64,000 nucleotides of DNA from contig NZ_MPNU01000001.1 of NCBI RefSeq assembly GCF_001896205.1, positions 3,245,992-3,309,991 of the forward strand, in the 5' to 3' direction. Shown one piece after another: positions 28,848 through 37,634 of the stretch (position 1 is its first letter; each line of letters starts with the position of its first letter). A model generated the notes under the pieces. The model ran no database searches and was not told the origin of the DNA. It was given only the letters and a program-made list of their open reading frames with translations. A program made the translations under genes and the position numbers. Source of the DNA: Edwardsiella piscicida (GTDB lineage Bacteria; Pseudomonadota; Gammaproteobacteria; Enterobacterales; Enterobacteriaceae).

Positions 28848-28874
28848 ACACCGGGCATCTCCGCCCGGTGTTTT
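28848..28874 (+). terminator. Rho-independent terminator after hypE
   Basis: A 9-bp stem (28848-28856 with 28863-28871) and 6-nt loop, followed by T (28872-28874) and then C. It lies between convergent hypE and hycA. Confidence 0.75.
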
Positions 28875-28884
28875 CCCCTGGGGG

Positions 28885-29355
28885 TTAGGCGGGAACGTTG
28901 CCACCCCAGCGGGCGAACAGCACCTCATGCAGCGGACGGCTGTCCTGCATGGCATGGTACAGGGTGTCATACAGCGACTGAATTTTTTCCAGGTAGTGCT
29001 CCAGTACGCCGTCGCGATCGCGATTGCTCACCCGGCCATCCAGAATCCCCTCGTCGTCAAAGGTCGCCCGTCCCAGCTCGACAAAGCGATCCTCATCGCC
29101 GCCGTTCAGCCGCAGGCCGTACTGAATGGTCTTGCTGTAAAACTCCCCGGCCAGACGGATCTCCACCATAAAGTGGTCAAACACGGTAAAGTTGACGCTG
29201 TCGCCGTCACCGCAGCTGAACTCATGGAAAATCTTCAGTCGGGAAGAGGTGGTCGCCTTGATCAGGCTGCTTTTATAGGTCGCCCACTGCGCCATCAGCT
29301 TCTCATTTTTATTATGGATAAATAGCGACTTCTCGGTTAGTTCGCTGACCTTCAT
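28885..29355 (-). CDS. hycA: Formate hydrogenlyase regulator HycA, relocated beside fhlA
   Basis: Antagonist of FhlA; in E. coli it is the first gene of the hyc operon. It has 156 aa (E. coli 153). Identification rests on conserved positions: the N-terminal xSEK..I pattern, QW..Y..SL, and especially NRDRDGVLEHYLEKIQSLYDTLY, which matches the E. coli NIRDREQVLEHYLEKIAGVYDSLY block. Here it lies alone on the minus strand downstream of fhlA, with GGAG before its ATG and its own sigma54 promoter at 29472-29456, so FhlA should switch on its own antagonist. Overall identity is moderate. Confidence 0.85.
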   Translation of the reverse strand: MKVSELTEKSLFIHNKNEKLMAQWATYKSSLIKATTSSRLKIFHEFSCGDGDSVNFTVFDHFMVEIRLAGEFYSKTIQYGLRLNGGDEDRFVELGRATFDDEGILDGRVSNRDRDGVLEHYLEKIQSLYDTLYHAMQDSRPLHEVLFARWGGNVPA

Positions 29356-29455
29356 AGTAATTACTCCACCATACTCCAGAGATTGCGCGCATCGCGATGT
29401 GATGCGCCGTGCAGCCGACGCGCGATCGACATAACCGCCCGTCGGTCACCAAAAT

Positions 29456-29472
29456 AAGCAGGATACGTGCCA
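29456..29472 (-). promoter_or_regulatory. Sigma54 promoter of hycA
   Basis: On the minus strand TGGCACG-N4-CTGCTT, with GG and GC 12 bp apart, a near-consensus RpoN site. It is about 100 bp upstream of the hycA ATG. The surrounding spacer is AT-rich. Confidence 0.85.
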
Positions 29473-29599
29473 GTTTTAATTATTAATTATTTGTATGATG
29501 TTTTACAGGAAATTAGTAACTTAAATAACGTATTTCAGCGCAGATGATGCGTTTATCGCCAGAGGGGATGCCGCGCGGCGCGGGGCACCCGCTAAAACG

Positions 29600-29633
29600 A
29601 CGGCGGCATCGACACTAATGTCGATGCCGCCGT
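29600..29633 (-). terminator. Long palindrome between fhlA and hycA: fhlA terminator and/or FhlA site
   Basis: A perfect 15-bp stem (29600-29614 with 29619-29633) with a CTAA loop. On the minus strand CGTTTT follows, so it can terminate fhlA. Its centre is CGACA-N4-TGTCG (29610-29623), the same dyad found upstream of fdhF, about 140 bp upstream of the hycA sigma54 site. A dual role is inferred. The rest of 29356-29656 shows no gene. Confidence 0.65.
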
Positions 29634-29656
29634 GACACCCCTGGCGACGCCTGAGG

Positions 29657-31789
29657 CTACAGGGTGGCGTCGTGGGCCGAGATCCCCAGACGCTGCATGC
29701 GCGAGATCAGCGTCGTGCGCTTCAGCCCCAGGCGAACCGCCGCGCCGCGCGGTCCAGCGACGATGCCGTTGCATTCGCGCAGCACCTGCAGGATACGCTC
29801 TCGCTCGCTCGCCTCCCCCGGCTCCGGCGCCGACGACGCGGACGCCATCGGCGCCGAGATCGGCATACTTCGGTTAGCCAGCGGCGGGGAGAGATGGTAC
29901 TGCAGCTCATCCAGCGGCAGATTCAGCACCGGACCACGGCTCAGGATCACCGCCCGCTCGATAATATTTTCCAGCTCACGCACGTTACCCGGCCAGGGCA
30001 GCTGGCTCAGCATGCGGATGGTCTCCGTGGGAATGCTGTCGATAGTGCGGTTCATCCGCTTGGCTATCTTGCGGGTGAAGAACTTAACCAGCAGCGGGAT
30101 ATCCTCGGGGCGCTCCCGCAGCGGCGGAATAACGATAGGAAAAACGTTGAGCCGGTAGTAGAGATCGCTACGGTACTGGCGATCCTGCACCATCTGCTTC
30201 AGATCGCGGTTGGTGGCGGCGATCAGCCGCACGTCCACCGGGATCACCCGGCTGCCGCCCAGGCGCTCGATCTCGCGCTCCTGCAGCACCCGCAGCAGCT
30301 TGGGCTGCAGCTCCAGCGGGATATCCCCGACCTCGTCCAGAAACAGCGTGCCGTGGTCGGCCAGCTCAAAGCGCCCCATGCGCAGGGCGCTGGCGCCGGT
30401 AAAGGCCCCCTTCTCGTGACCGAACAGATCGCTCTCCAGAAGTCCGCTGGGAATGGCGGCGCAGTTCATCTTGACCATTCGCTTCTGATTACGCAGGCTG
30501 AGGTTATGGATCGCCTGTGCGATCAGCTCCTTACCGGTGCCGGTCTCCCCCAGGATCAGAACGCTGCAGTCGCTGGCCGCCACCATCTCCACCTGCTCCA
30601 GCACGCTGCGCATCGCCTCGCTCTGGCCGACAATCTCGCCAAAGTCGCCCTCCTGGCGGATGCACTCCGTCAGATAGCGGTTCTCATGCACCAGGCTGTC
30701 CTTCAGGCGCGAAATCTCGCCGTAGGCCAGCGCATTATCGACGGCAATGGCGATGCGGGCGGCGATCTGACGCAGCAGCTTCAGGTTGCGCGGATTAAAC
30801 ACTCCCGCCTGGCACTGGGCCAGCTTCAGCACGCCCAGCACCTTATTGCCAAAGATCAGCGGCAGCTGGCAGACGGTACGGTTGCCAAAGCTCAGCATCT
30901 GAGCCAGCTGACGATCCTGCGGCGCCAGGCGGGCGGAATCGGAGAGATCCATCAGCAGCATGGTCTTATCCCGGATCACCCGCTGGGCCAACGAGCCGGC
31001 CAGCGGCAGCAGCTTTTGCTCGCGCAGCACCGCCTTGCCGCTCTGATAGCCGGTGATATAGGACTTAAGGCGCTCGTCACCCTGCTCGATCAGCGACAGC
31101 CCGATGTAGTCGATACCGAAGAAGCGGTGGATCTCCTTGGAGACCTCGGCCGCCAGCGCATCCATCTCCAGCTTGGAGGTCACCGCATTGGTCACGTCCA
31201 CCAAAATACGGAAATGGTCACGCTCGCGGCGCAGCAGCTCCTCCTGCTGCTGGAACTGCTCCCGCTCCAGCAGACGCTCGAAGATCTGCGCCACGATCTC
31301 AGCCAGCGGCGCCGCCAGCGCCAGCTCTCCCTCGCTGAAGGCATCGGCTCGATACTTAATGAACTCAATACCGCCCAGACGCTGTCGCTCCGTGGTCAGC
31401 GGCAGCTGGCAATAGGCCGTAATCCCGGCATAGTGCGGCAGCGCGGCGACGGCGGCGAAGTCAACGCAGAAATCGGCGCCCGAGCAGCAGACCGGGCGCT
31501 GCTCGGTCCAGACTCGCCCGCCGGGGCCATCGGCCAGCAGGACATCGCCGTCCTGGATCACCCGATCCTGCTGCGGATCGTAGCGATACAGGGTGATGCG
31601 GTTATGCAGCGGATCCAAGCGCAGAATATTGACGCGATCGAAGCGGATCGCGGAGAAGGAGAGCTGATGCAGGGCACGCATCAGCTCGGGAAGCGAACGC
31701 TGAGCCAGCAGACTCTGCGTCGCCTGATGCAACAAATCCTGCCAGATCGGCTCCAGGCGCGATAACGAACAGGTTTTCGTGCTCTTCAT
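29657..31789 (-). CDS. fhlA: Formate hydrogenlyase transcriptional activator FhlA
   Basis: Formate-sensing sigma54 enhancer-binding protein that activates hyc, hyp, fdhF and hydN. It has 710 aa from the ATG at 31789 (E. coli 692). GAF-type sensor regions occupy about residues 20-180 and 190-360, ending [21 protein letters not shown]. The AAA+ domain has Walker A GETGTGKE (414-421) and the sigma54 loop GAFTGA (461-466). A C-terminal Fis-type HTH ends [18 protein letters not shown]. The start is uncertain: the frame stays open 61 codons further upstream through a structured GC-rich leader, and no clear Shine-Dalgarno is seen. Confidence 0.93.
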   Translation of the reverse strand: MKSTKTCSLSRLEPIWQDLLHQATQSLLAQRSLPELMRALHQLSFSAIRFDRVNILRLDPLHNRITLYRYDPQQDRVIQDGDVLLADGPGGRVWTEQRPVCCSGADFCVDFAAVAALPHYAGITAYCQLPLTTERQRLGGIEFIKYRADAFSEGELALAAPLAEIVAQIFERLLEREQFQQQEELLRRERDHFRILVDVTNAVTSKLEMDALAAEVSKEIHRFFGIDYIGLSLIEQGDERLKSYITGYQSGKAVLREQKLLPLAGSLAQRVIRDKTMLLMDLSDSARLAPQDRQLAQMLSFGNRTVCQLPLIFGNKVLGVLKLAQCQAGVFNPRNLKLLRQIAARIAIAVDNALAYGEISRLKDSLVHENRYLTECIRQEGDFGEIVGQSEAMRSVLEQVEMVAASDCSVLILGETGTGKELIAQAIHNLSLRNQKRMVKMNCAAIPSGLLESDLFGHEKGAFTGASALRMGRFELADHGTLFLDEVGDIPLELQPKLLRVLQEREIERLGGSRVIPVDVRLIAATNRDLKQMVQDRQYRSDLYYRLNVFPIVIPPLRERPEDIPLLVKFFTRKIAKRMNRTIDSIPTETIRMLSQLPWPGNVRELENIIERAVILSRGPVLNLPLDELQYHLSPPLANRSMPISAPMASASSAPEPGEASERERILQVLRECNGIVAGPRGAAVRLGLKRTTLISRMQRLGISAHDATL

Positions 31790-31837
31790 ACTCGACTGTA
31801 TCCCATTGCTGTAACGGTGCGTGGCGTCGACGCTGAG

Positions 31838-32058
31838 CCAGAAATGGGGGGCAAGACGCGAAGGCCAGTGGCTCCGGTCCGACGGTGCAGCGTTCCCATT
31901 TCTGGCGCGCATCATGCAGCGGAGCCCGACGCCCAGCGCTGCGCTACTCACGGCGTATTGGGGGTGACGCATCTTGCCGCTCGCGCCTTGCGCTGGGCCA
32001 ACATGACCGTCGCTGCCGCCCCGCTACGGGAGACGTCCCACCCCAATCACGCAGTAAG
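31838..32058. repeat. Nested inverted repeats upstream of fhlA
   Basis: The 416-bp fhlA-lysA gap holds a GC-rich block with several inverted pairs: CCAGAAATGGG (31838-31848) with CCCATTTCTGG (31895-31905); GGCAAGACGCG (about 31850-31860) with CGCATCTTGCC (about 31968-31978); and ATTGGGGGTG (31957-31966) with CACCCCAAT (32039-32047) plus partly matching flanks. Downstream (32059-32205) is AT-rich. I see no tRNA or known sRNA. It could be a folded fhlA leader or a decayed small mobile repeat. Confidence 0.5.
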
Positions 32059-32205
32059 AAATCAGGCCGCTGAGTGTAGGCGATCCGCTCTGGGGGAAAT
32101 ATGATCTAATTAGTTAAATAACGTTATTGTTGGCTCGTGAAACATAAGGCAACAATTTAATATGTTTAATTTGAGAGCAATGGCGCAGAACGATTCCTGA
32201 AATCA

Positions 32206-33465
32206 TTATATCTGCTCCAGCGCCAATAGCTCATCCATTCGCTGACGACGGCGGATCAGCCGGGCCTTATTCCCCTCCACCAGCACCTCCGGCAGCAGCG
32301 GACGGCTGTTATAGTTGGAGGACATCGAGGCCCCGTAGGCGCCGGTATCGTGAAACACCAGCCAGTCTCCCACCTGCGCCGCCGGCAGCGCGCACGAGGT
32401 CACCTTGCCCCCCTCGCGCTGGGTAAACACATCACCCGACTCACACAGCGGTCCCCCCACCACCGTTTCGATGCACGGCGTCGCGACGTCGCGCCCATCC
32501 TGCGGCAGCAGCGAGATATGGTGATGGCTGCCGTACATCGCCGGGCGCATCAGATCGTTAAACCCGGCGTCCGCCAGGACAAAGTGGCGCTGTCCCATCG
32601 ACTTCACCGCCCGCACCTGCGCCAGCAGCACGCCGGCCTGCGCCACCAGATAGCGTCCCGGCTCGATCTCCAGACGCACCGGATGCCCCAGATGCGCGGC
32701 GATACGCCGCCGCGCCGCATCCCACAGCCCATAGTAGTGCCTGACGTCCACCGCGGCGTCGCCGTCGCGGTAGGGTATGCTGAGCCCCCCGCCGGCGGAA
32801 ATCGCCTGGATATCACGCCCCAGCGCGATCGCCTGGTTGGCCAGCGTATCGCAGACCCGGGCCAGGTGGTCGTAATCCACGCCGGAGCCAATGTGCATAT
32901 GCAGGCCGACCAGACGCAGGCCGTAGGTATCGATCAGGGCCAGCGCCTGCGCCAAATCCTGATGCCAGATGCCATGCTTGCTGTTTTCTCCGCCGGTATT
33001 GGTCTTCTGGCTGTGGCCGTGGCCAAAGCCCGGATTGATGCGCAGCCAGACCGGGTGCCCAGAGGCTCGGCGGCCCAGCTGGCGCAGCATGTCGCAGGAT
33101 CCCGCGTTAACCGTGATCCCCAGCGCACAGATCCGATCCAGCGTCGCCTCATCGATCACGTCGGCGGTAAAGACGATCTCCTCATCGTCGCCGCCCGGGC
33201 GAAATCCCGCCACCAGCGCCCGCTCAATCTCCCCCAGCGATACCGCGTCTACCTTCACTCCGGCCTGACGCATCAGGCGCAGAATATGCAGGTTGGAGCA
33301 GGCTTTCTGCGCGAAGCGAATGGTGTCGAAGGCGCGCAGAGAGGCTATCTGGCGTTCGATCAGCGCCGCGTCATAAACCCACAGCGGCGTACCAAAGCGG
33401 CCCGGCAGAGCGGCGAGCAGCGAGTCATTCAGGGCATAACCGGCCTGATTCAGAGGATAGGGCAT
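32206..33465 (-). CDS. lysA: Diaminopimelate decarboxylase LysA
   Basis: PLP enzyme catalysing the last step of lysine synthesis, meso-DAP to lysine. The ATG at 33465 (MPYPLNQ...) has GGAG about 9 nt upstream and gives 419 aa (E. coli 420). Motifs: FAQKACSNLHILRLM with the PLP Lys, VNAGS, GFGHGHSQKTNTGGENSKHGIW, HMHIGSG, EPGRYLVAQ, and GPLCESGDVF with GAYGASMSSNYNSRP at the C-terminus. It is divergent from lysR, as in E. coli. Confidence 0.97.
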   Translation of the reverse strand: MPYPLNQAGYALNDSLLAALPGRFGTPLWVYDAALIERQIASLRAFDTIRFAQKACSNLHILRLMRQAGVKVDAVSLGEIERALVAGFRPGGDDEEIVFTADVIDEATLDRICALGITVNAGSCDMLRQLGRRASGHPVWLRINPGFGHGHSQKTNTGGENSKHGIWHQDLAQALALIDTYGLRLVGLHMHIGSGVDYDHLARVCDTLANQAIALGRDIQAISAGGGLSIPYRDGDAAVDVRHYYGLWDAARRRIAAHLGHPVRLEIEPGRYLVAQAGVLLAQVRAVKSMGQRHFVLADAGFNDLMRPAMYGSHHHISLLPQDGRDVATPCIETVVGGPLCESGDVFTQREGGKVTSCALPAAQVGDWLVFHDTGAYGASMSSNYNSRPLLPEVLVEGNKARLIRRRQRMDELLALEQI

Positions 33466-33549
33466 GGCAAAAGGCTCCGGAAAAATCAGCATTCCTCTTT
33501 ATGTAGCAGCGCGCTGAGCGAATAAAAAATATCTATTTGTCACAAGTCT

Positions 33550-33569
33550 ATTCATTTATGATATGGAAT
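33550..33569. promoter_or_regulatory. Candidate LysR operator between lysA and lysR
   Basis: Imperfect dyad ATTCAT-N7-ATGGAAT in the divergent spacer, with a T-N11-A-like core typical of LysR-family sites. Low information content. Confidence 0.3.
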
Positions 33570-33610
33570 ACGCCCGTTTCCTGTACCGCCGCGCGTCGCC
33601 GGAGCCCGCC

Positions 33611-34546
33611 ATGCACCGTATTTCCCTGCGTCAGGTCGCCATCTTTCATGCCGTGATGACCAGCGGCAACCTCACCGAGGCCGCCGCGCAGCTGCACACC
33701 TCTCAGCCGACCGTCAGCCGCGAACTGGCCCGCTTTGAGCAGCTGCTGGCGCTAAAGCTGTTCGATCGGGTGCGCGGTCGTCTGCGGCCAACCGCCCAGG
33801 GGCTGCAGCTGTTTGAAGAGGTTCAGCGCGCCTACTACGGTCTTGAGCGTATCGAAGATGCCGCCAGCCAGATCCGCCAGTTTCGTCGGGCCACGCTGGA
33901 TATCGTCTGTCTGCCGGCATTCTCCCAGTCCCTGCTGCCGCAGGTCTGCCGCCGCTTTCTCGCCCGCTATCCGGAGGTCAGCCTGACCATTACCCCGCAG
34001 GAGTCCCCCCTGCTGGAGGAGTGGCTTTCGGCCCAGCGCTACGATCTGGGGCTGACGGAAGAGTGCAGCACGCCGCCGGGCTGCGATCGCCACGCCCTGG
34101 CGACGCTGAATGAGGTCTGCGTACTGCCGGACGATCACCCGCTGCTACGCCATGCCATCCTGACCCCGGCCCACTTTGCGGCGCAGCCCTATATCAGCCT
34201 GTCGACCGGCGATAGCTATCGCCATACCTTGGATGCCCTGTTTCAACGGGCGGGGATCGCACGCCGGATGGTGGCAGAAACCCACAGCGCCGCCGCCGTC
34301 TGCGCGCTGGTGCGCCAGGGAATCGGGCTGTCTATCGTCAATCCTCTGACCGCGCTGGACTTCGCCGGCCGCGGACTGGCGTGGCGCCCCTTCAGCGTAG
34401 CCGTTCCCTTTACCGTCAGCCTGATCCGCCCCCGCCACCGCCCCGGCTCCGCCGCCGTAGAGACCTTTATCGCCTCGCTGCAGGAGGAGATCACGGCCGT
34501 CGCCGAACAGCTGCGCGAGCCCCACGACAACAACGAAAATCATTGA
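33611..34546 (+). CDS. lysR: Transcriptional activator of lysA, LysR
   Basis: LysR-family founding member; activates lysA when DAP is high and lysine is low. The ATG at 33611 (MHRISLRQ) has GGAG 6 nt upstream and gives 311 aa, the E. coli length. HTH: IFHAVMTSGNLTEAAAQLHTSQPTVSRELARFE (residues about 11-43, shown here in parts: IFHAVMTSGN, TSQPTVSREL). The effector domain keeps PQESPLLEEWLSAQR and ETHSAAAVCALVRQGIG. Confidence 0.96.
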   Translation: MHRISLRQVAIFHAVMTSGNLTEAAAQLHTSQPTVSRELARFEQLLALKLFDRVRGRLRPTAQGLQLFEEVQRAYYGLERIEDAASQIRQFRRATLDIVCLPAFSQSLLPQVCRRFLARYPEVSLTITPQESPLLEEWLSAQRYDLGLTEECSTPPGCDRHALATLNEVCVLPDDHPLLRHAILTPAHFAAQPYISLSTGDSYRHTLDALFQRAGIARRMVAETHSAAAVCALVRQGIGLSIVNPLTALDFAGRGLAWRPFSVAVPFTVSLIRPRHRPGSAAVETFIASLQEEITAVAEQLREPHDNNENH

Positions 34547-35000
34547 AAGCAAAAGATCATTTATTGCACAAACAAGCTACACAAACACCTTTCGTTTTAG
34601 TTTTTATAAAACAGAAGGCATGCAATAACATGATTTATCGTTATTTATCTATTAATCACGACGCTTTCGATTGCATGCGTTGCTATTTTCGGTGCGCGAT
34701 GGTCACCCCGACGCCGCGGCGGCTCGCCACGGAAATCCTCCCCCGTAACCATCACGATTTCCGTCTGGTCATCGCGCGGTAACGCCTTTAAAAACCGTAT
34801 GCTACGCGGTAATACCTGTTAAGTACCTCACAGTTTTCTCCGCCCCTCGTCCCCCCTTCACCGCGCCGTAGTGCATTTAGTGTGATCTTGCTTTTATTTC
34901 CATGATTTTCGTTAATTTATGATTTGAGCTGCACAAAAAGTATAAATAAGATGTGTAAAAACCAAACGAAAGAAAACGCAAAAACAAGAAGGGGGGTTTG
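34547..35000 (+). other. lysR-sulfatase intergenic region
   Basis: 454 bp, AT-rich, no supported gene. It presumably carries the promoter of the chondroitin locus. TGTGATCTTGC at 34880-34890 and TATGATTTGAGCTGCACAA near 34918-34936 are weak CRP-like stretches. A strong AAGAAGGGGGG Shine-Dalgarno ends the region. Confidence 0.5.
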
Positions 35001-36566
35001 ATGTCCGTTACTCGCAGGAGCTTTCTGAAAGGATTGGCCGCCGGAGGTGCAGCCATCTCTGCGCCGGCCGCCCTCGCCGCCACGCTGGGGCAGGAGCAGG
35101 GAAAAGGCGCACAGGCCAGACCGGCGGATGCGCCGAATCTGCTGATCGTGTTTCCCGACGAATTCCGCGCCCAGGCGCTGCAGTTTATGGGACAGGACCC
35201 CTCGCTGACGCCGAACTTAAACGCCTTCGCCAAGCAGTCTCGCGTGATGCGCCAGGCCGTGTCCAACTACCCGCTGTGTACGCCGTTTCGCGGCATGCTG
35301 ATGACCGGGCAGTACCCGATCCGCAACGGCATCACCGGCAACGCGCATGACTTTGGCGGCAAGGTCGGGATTGAGCTGTCGCGCTACGCCCAGTGCTGGT
35401 CAGACGTACTGAAAAAGCTGGACTACAGCACCGGCTACATCGGCAAATGGCATCTGGACGCCCCCCAGGCCCCCTTTATTGAAAGCTACAACAACCCGAT
35501 GGAAGGGCGCTACTGGAACGACTGGACCGCCCCGGATCGCCGCCACGGCTTTGACTTCTGGTACTCCTACGGCACCTACGATCTGCATATGCGCCCGATG
35601 TACTGGGGCAATAATACCCCGCGTGAATCGCCGATGTATGTCGATCAGTGGAGCGCCGAACACGAAGCCGATATGGCCATTAAGTTCCTGCGCAATGAGA
35701 AAGGCAGCTTCCGCGCCGCCGACAAGCCGTTCGCGCTGGTGGTGTCCATGAACCCGCCGCACTCCCCCTACGATCAGGTGCCGCAAAAATACCTGGACCG
35801 CTTCCCGGGCAAGAGCTCGCGCGATCTCAACACCCGTCCCAACGTCGACTGGCAGGCCAACTACCAAGAAGGCTATGGCCCGCAGTACTTCAAGGAGTAC
35901 ATGGCGATGGTCAACGGGGTCGATGAACAGTTTGGCCGTATTCTGGCCGAGCTGGACAAGCAGGGGCTGGCGGAGAATACCCTGGTGGTGTTCTTCTCCG
36001 ATCACGGCTGCTGCCTGGGCGCCAACGGTCAGCCGACCAAGAACGTCCCCTATGAAGAGGCGATGCGCATCCCGATGATGTTCCGCCTGCCGGGCAAAAT
36101 TGCCCCGGGCAACGATGACGCGCTGATGTCGGCGCCGGACATCTACCCGACCATCCTCGGTCTGATGGGACTGGAGCAGTGGATCCCCGGCACGGTCGAG
36201 GGCAGCAACCTGGCATCGCGCATCACCCACGGTAAGGGCGAAACGGCCAGCTCTCAGCTATACCTGTTTGTTCCCTACGGCGAGCCCTCTTTCGGCCGCC
36301 GCGGCGTACGCACCACCAGCCACACCCTGGTTATCGATCGCCAAGATGGCCAGCCGCTGAAATACACCCTGTACGATAATGTTAACGATCCCTATCAGAT
36401 GAAGAATATTGCCGCTGGCAATGATGCTCTGATTAAAAAACTCACCGATGAAGAATTAATTCCATGGCTGGAAAAAACCGGTGACTCTTGGCGCCCGGTT
36501 GAATTTACCACCGCCACCACCAATAAACTGAACAAAAAAGTGGCTGAGTGCGCTAAAGCCAGCTAA
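35001..36566 (+). CDS. Tat-exported Cys-type sulfatase of the chondroitin locus
   Basis: Alkaline-phosphatase-superfamily sulfatase, 521 aa. The start is ATG 35001, with a strong Shine-Dalgarno; TTG 34998 is rejected. The N-terminus carries a twin-arginine motif TRRSFLKG followed by an Ala-rich h-region, so export folded via Tat is predicted. The sulfatase signature C-T-P-F-R at C93 means a formylglycine made from Cys; no maturase gene is in this window. Metal-binding motifs: FPDEFR near 50, GKWHLD, and FFSDHGCCLG. Substrate is inferred from context as sulfated chondroitin/dermatan oligosaccharide; sulfate position unknown. Confidence 0.88.
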   Translation: MSVTRRSFLKGLAAGGAAISAPAALAATLGQEQGKGAQARPADAPNLLIVFPDEFRAQALQFMGQDPSLTPNLNAFAKQSRVMRQAVSNYPLCTPFRGMLMTGQYPIRNGITGNAHDFGGKVGIELSRYAQCWSDVLKKLDYSTGYIGKWHLDAPQAPFIESYNNPMEGRYWNDWTAPDRRHGFDFWYSYGTYDLHMRPMYWGNNTPRESPMYVDQWSAEHEADMAIKFLRNEKGSFRAADKPFALVVSMNPPHSPYDQVPQKYLDRFPGKSSRDLNTRPNVDWQANYQEGYGPQYFKEYMAMVNGVDEQFGRILAELDKQGLAENTLVVFFSDHGCCLGANGQPTKNVPYEEAMRIPMMFRLPGKIAPGNDDALMSAPDIYPTILGLMGLEQWIPGTVEGSNLASRITHGKGETASSQLYLFVPYGEPSFGRRGVRTTSHTLVIDRQDGQPLKYTLYDNVNDPYQMKNIAAGNDALIKKLTDEELIPWLEKTGDSWRPVEFTTATTNKLNKKVAECAKAS

Positions 36567-36595
36567 CGCCACGCATCGTACGTATTTACCCGTCC

Positions 36596-36626
36596 CCCTT
36601 ACTGTCGACGCTGTCGACAGTAAGGG
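36596..36626 (+). terminator. Hairpin between sulfatase and porin genes
   Basis: A perfect 14-bp stem (36596-36609 with 36613-36626) with a 3-nt loop. A U tract does not follow directly, so it may attenuate or stabilise RNA rather than stop transcription completely. It lies between sulfatase and porin, which would give the sulfatase separate expression. Confidence 0.5.
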
Positions 36627-36714
36627 CAGCGTTTGGTTTGCGTTCGAAAAATAATCATAACAATACCAGCAAAAGCATTAATTCATCACGGTTGTTATTA
36701 TCGTAAGGAATGCT

Positions 36715-37599
36715 ATGAACAAGCACAATCAATTACTTCTGGGATCGCTTATTGCGCTGTCGCTGACCTCTCTGAGCGCGCAGTCAGCCAATATTAATAC
36801 CATATTTTCTTGGGAAACCGCCGATTATGATACGCCGGCTAACTACTCCGGTTACCGCTTAGATATCAATATTAACCCCACGAAATCCAACTGGTATTTT
36901 GATGCCGGACTACGTCAGCGTGAAGCCGATAATAACAGTCGCTATCAGCGTCTGGATTTGCAGGCTGGCTATCGCTACAAGATCAATAATGGTTGGATCC
37001 AGCCCAGCTTCAAGGTGCGTCAGGACACAACCACGTATGACAACGGCAACCGTATTACCGTTGACTTCTACAGCACCAAGACATCCTATTACTACAACCT
37101 CTCGAACAATTGGGCTCTGGCGGGCAGCGCCATGTTCAGCATGGAGAAGAAAGAGAATCTGGCAAAGGGGCTGACCACCAATACCGACTATCTCTCCTGG
37201 GAGTTAGAGCCTGGCATCCGCTACTTTATCACCCCGAATATCAATACCACCGTCGCCTATTTCCAAAGTGGCAAGCACGCCAATAAGCAAAATGAGTTTG
37301 AGACCCGCGAACTCCAGCGCAACCAGCAGGTGCGTGTTTATCTCAACTGGAATACCCCCATCGGCCTGGTTATCTCGCCATCGACCCGTCAGTCGGTATT
37401 TGGTGAGATCACCGAGCGTAATGCCAAGGGCGACTTTATCAATAAAGACATGTCACGTTATACCCTGCAACTGGCCTATCCGATTAATAATCAGTGGCGC
37501 GTAATGACCGAGTACTATCACGAAAAAATCAAAACAAAAAATAGCGATTTGAAGACCGAATACGACTATTTCAAGGTCGCCGTACGCGCCAGTTTCTAA
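36715..37599 (+). CDS. KdgM/oligosaccharide-specific porin-like outer membrane protein
   Basis: 294 aa with a Sec signal (hydrophobic residues about 8-22, cleavage near AQSA). Alternating aromatic strands (YRLDININ, NWYFDAGLRQR, WELEPGIRYF, VRVYLNW, YFKVAVRASF) and a C-terminal Phe indicate a monomeric beta-barrel of about 12 strands. It resembles the KdgM family of acidic-oligosaccharide porins, so uptake of unsaturated chondroitin oligosaccharides is inferred. The gene is clearly lower in GC than its neighbours, consistent with transfer or relaxed composition. AAGGA precedes the ATG. Confidence 0.75.
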   Translation: MNKHNQLLLGSLIALSLTSLSAQSANINTIFSWETADYDTPANYSGYRLDININPTKSNWYFDAGLRQREADNNSRYQRLDLQAGYRYKINNGWIQPSFKVRQDTTTYDNGNRITVDFYSTKTSYYYNLSNNWALAGSAMFSMEKKENLAKGLTTNTDYLSWELEPGIRYFITPNINTTVAYFQSGKHANKQNEFETRELQRNQQVRVYLNWNTPIGLVISPSTRQSVFGEITERNAKGDFINKDMSRYTLQLAYPINNQWRVMTEYYHEKIKTKNSDLKTEYDYFKVAVRASF

Positions 37600-37634
37600 T
37601 CCACTAATAAGAATGCCAACACCGAGGTTATCAC

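Noticed and set aside
34381..34782. 133-codon plus-strand ORF at the lysR 3' end
   Set aside because: Its first half is an alternate frame of lysR and the rest lies in AT-rich spacer with changed composition.
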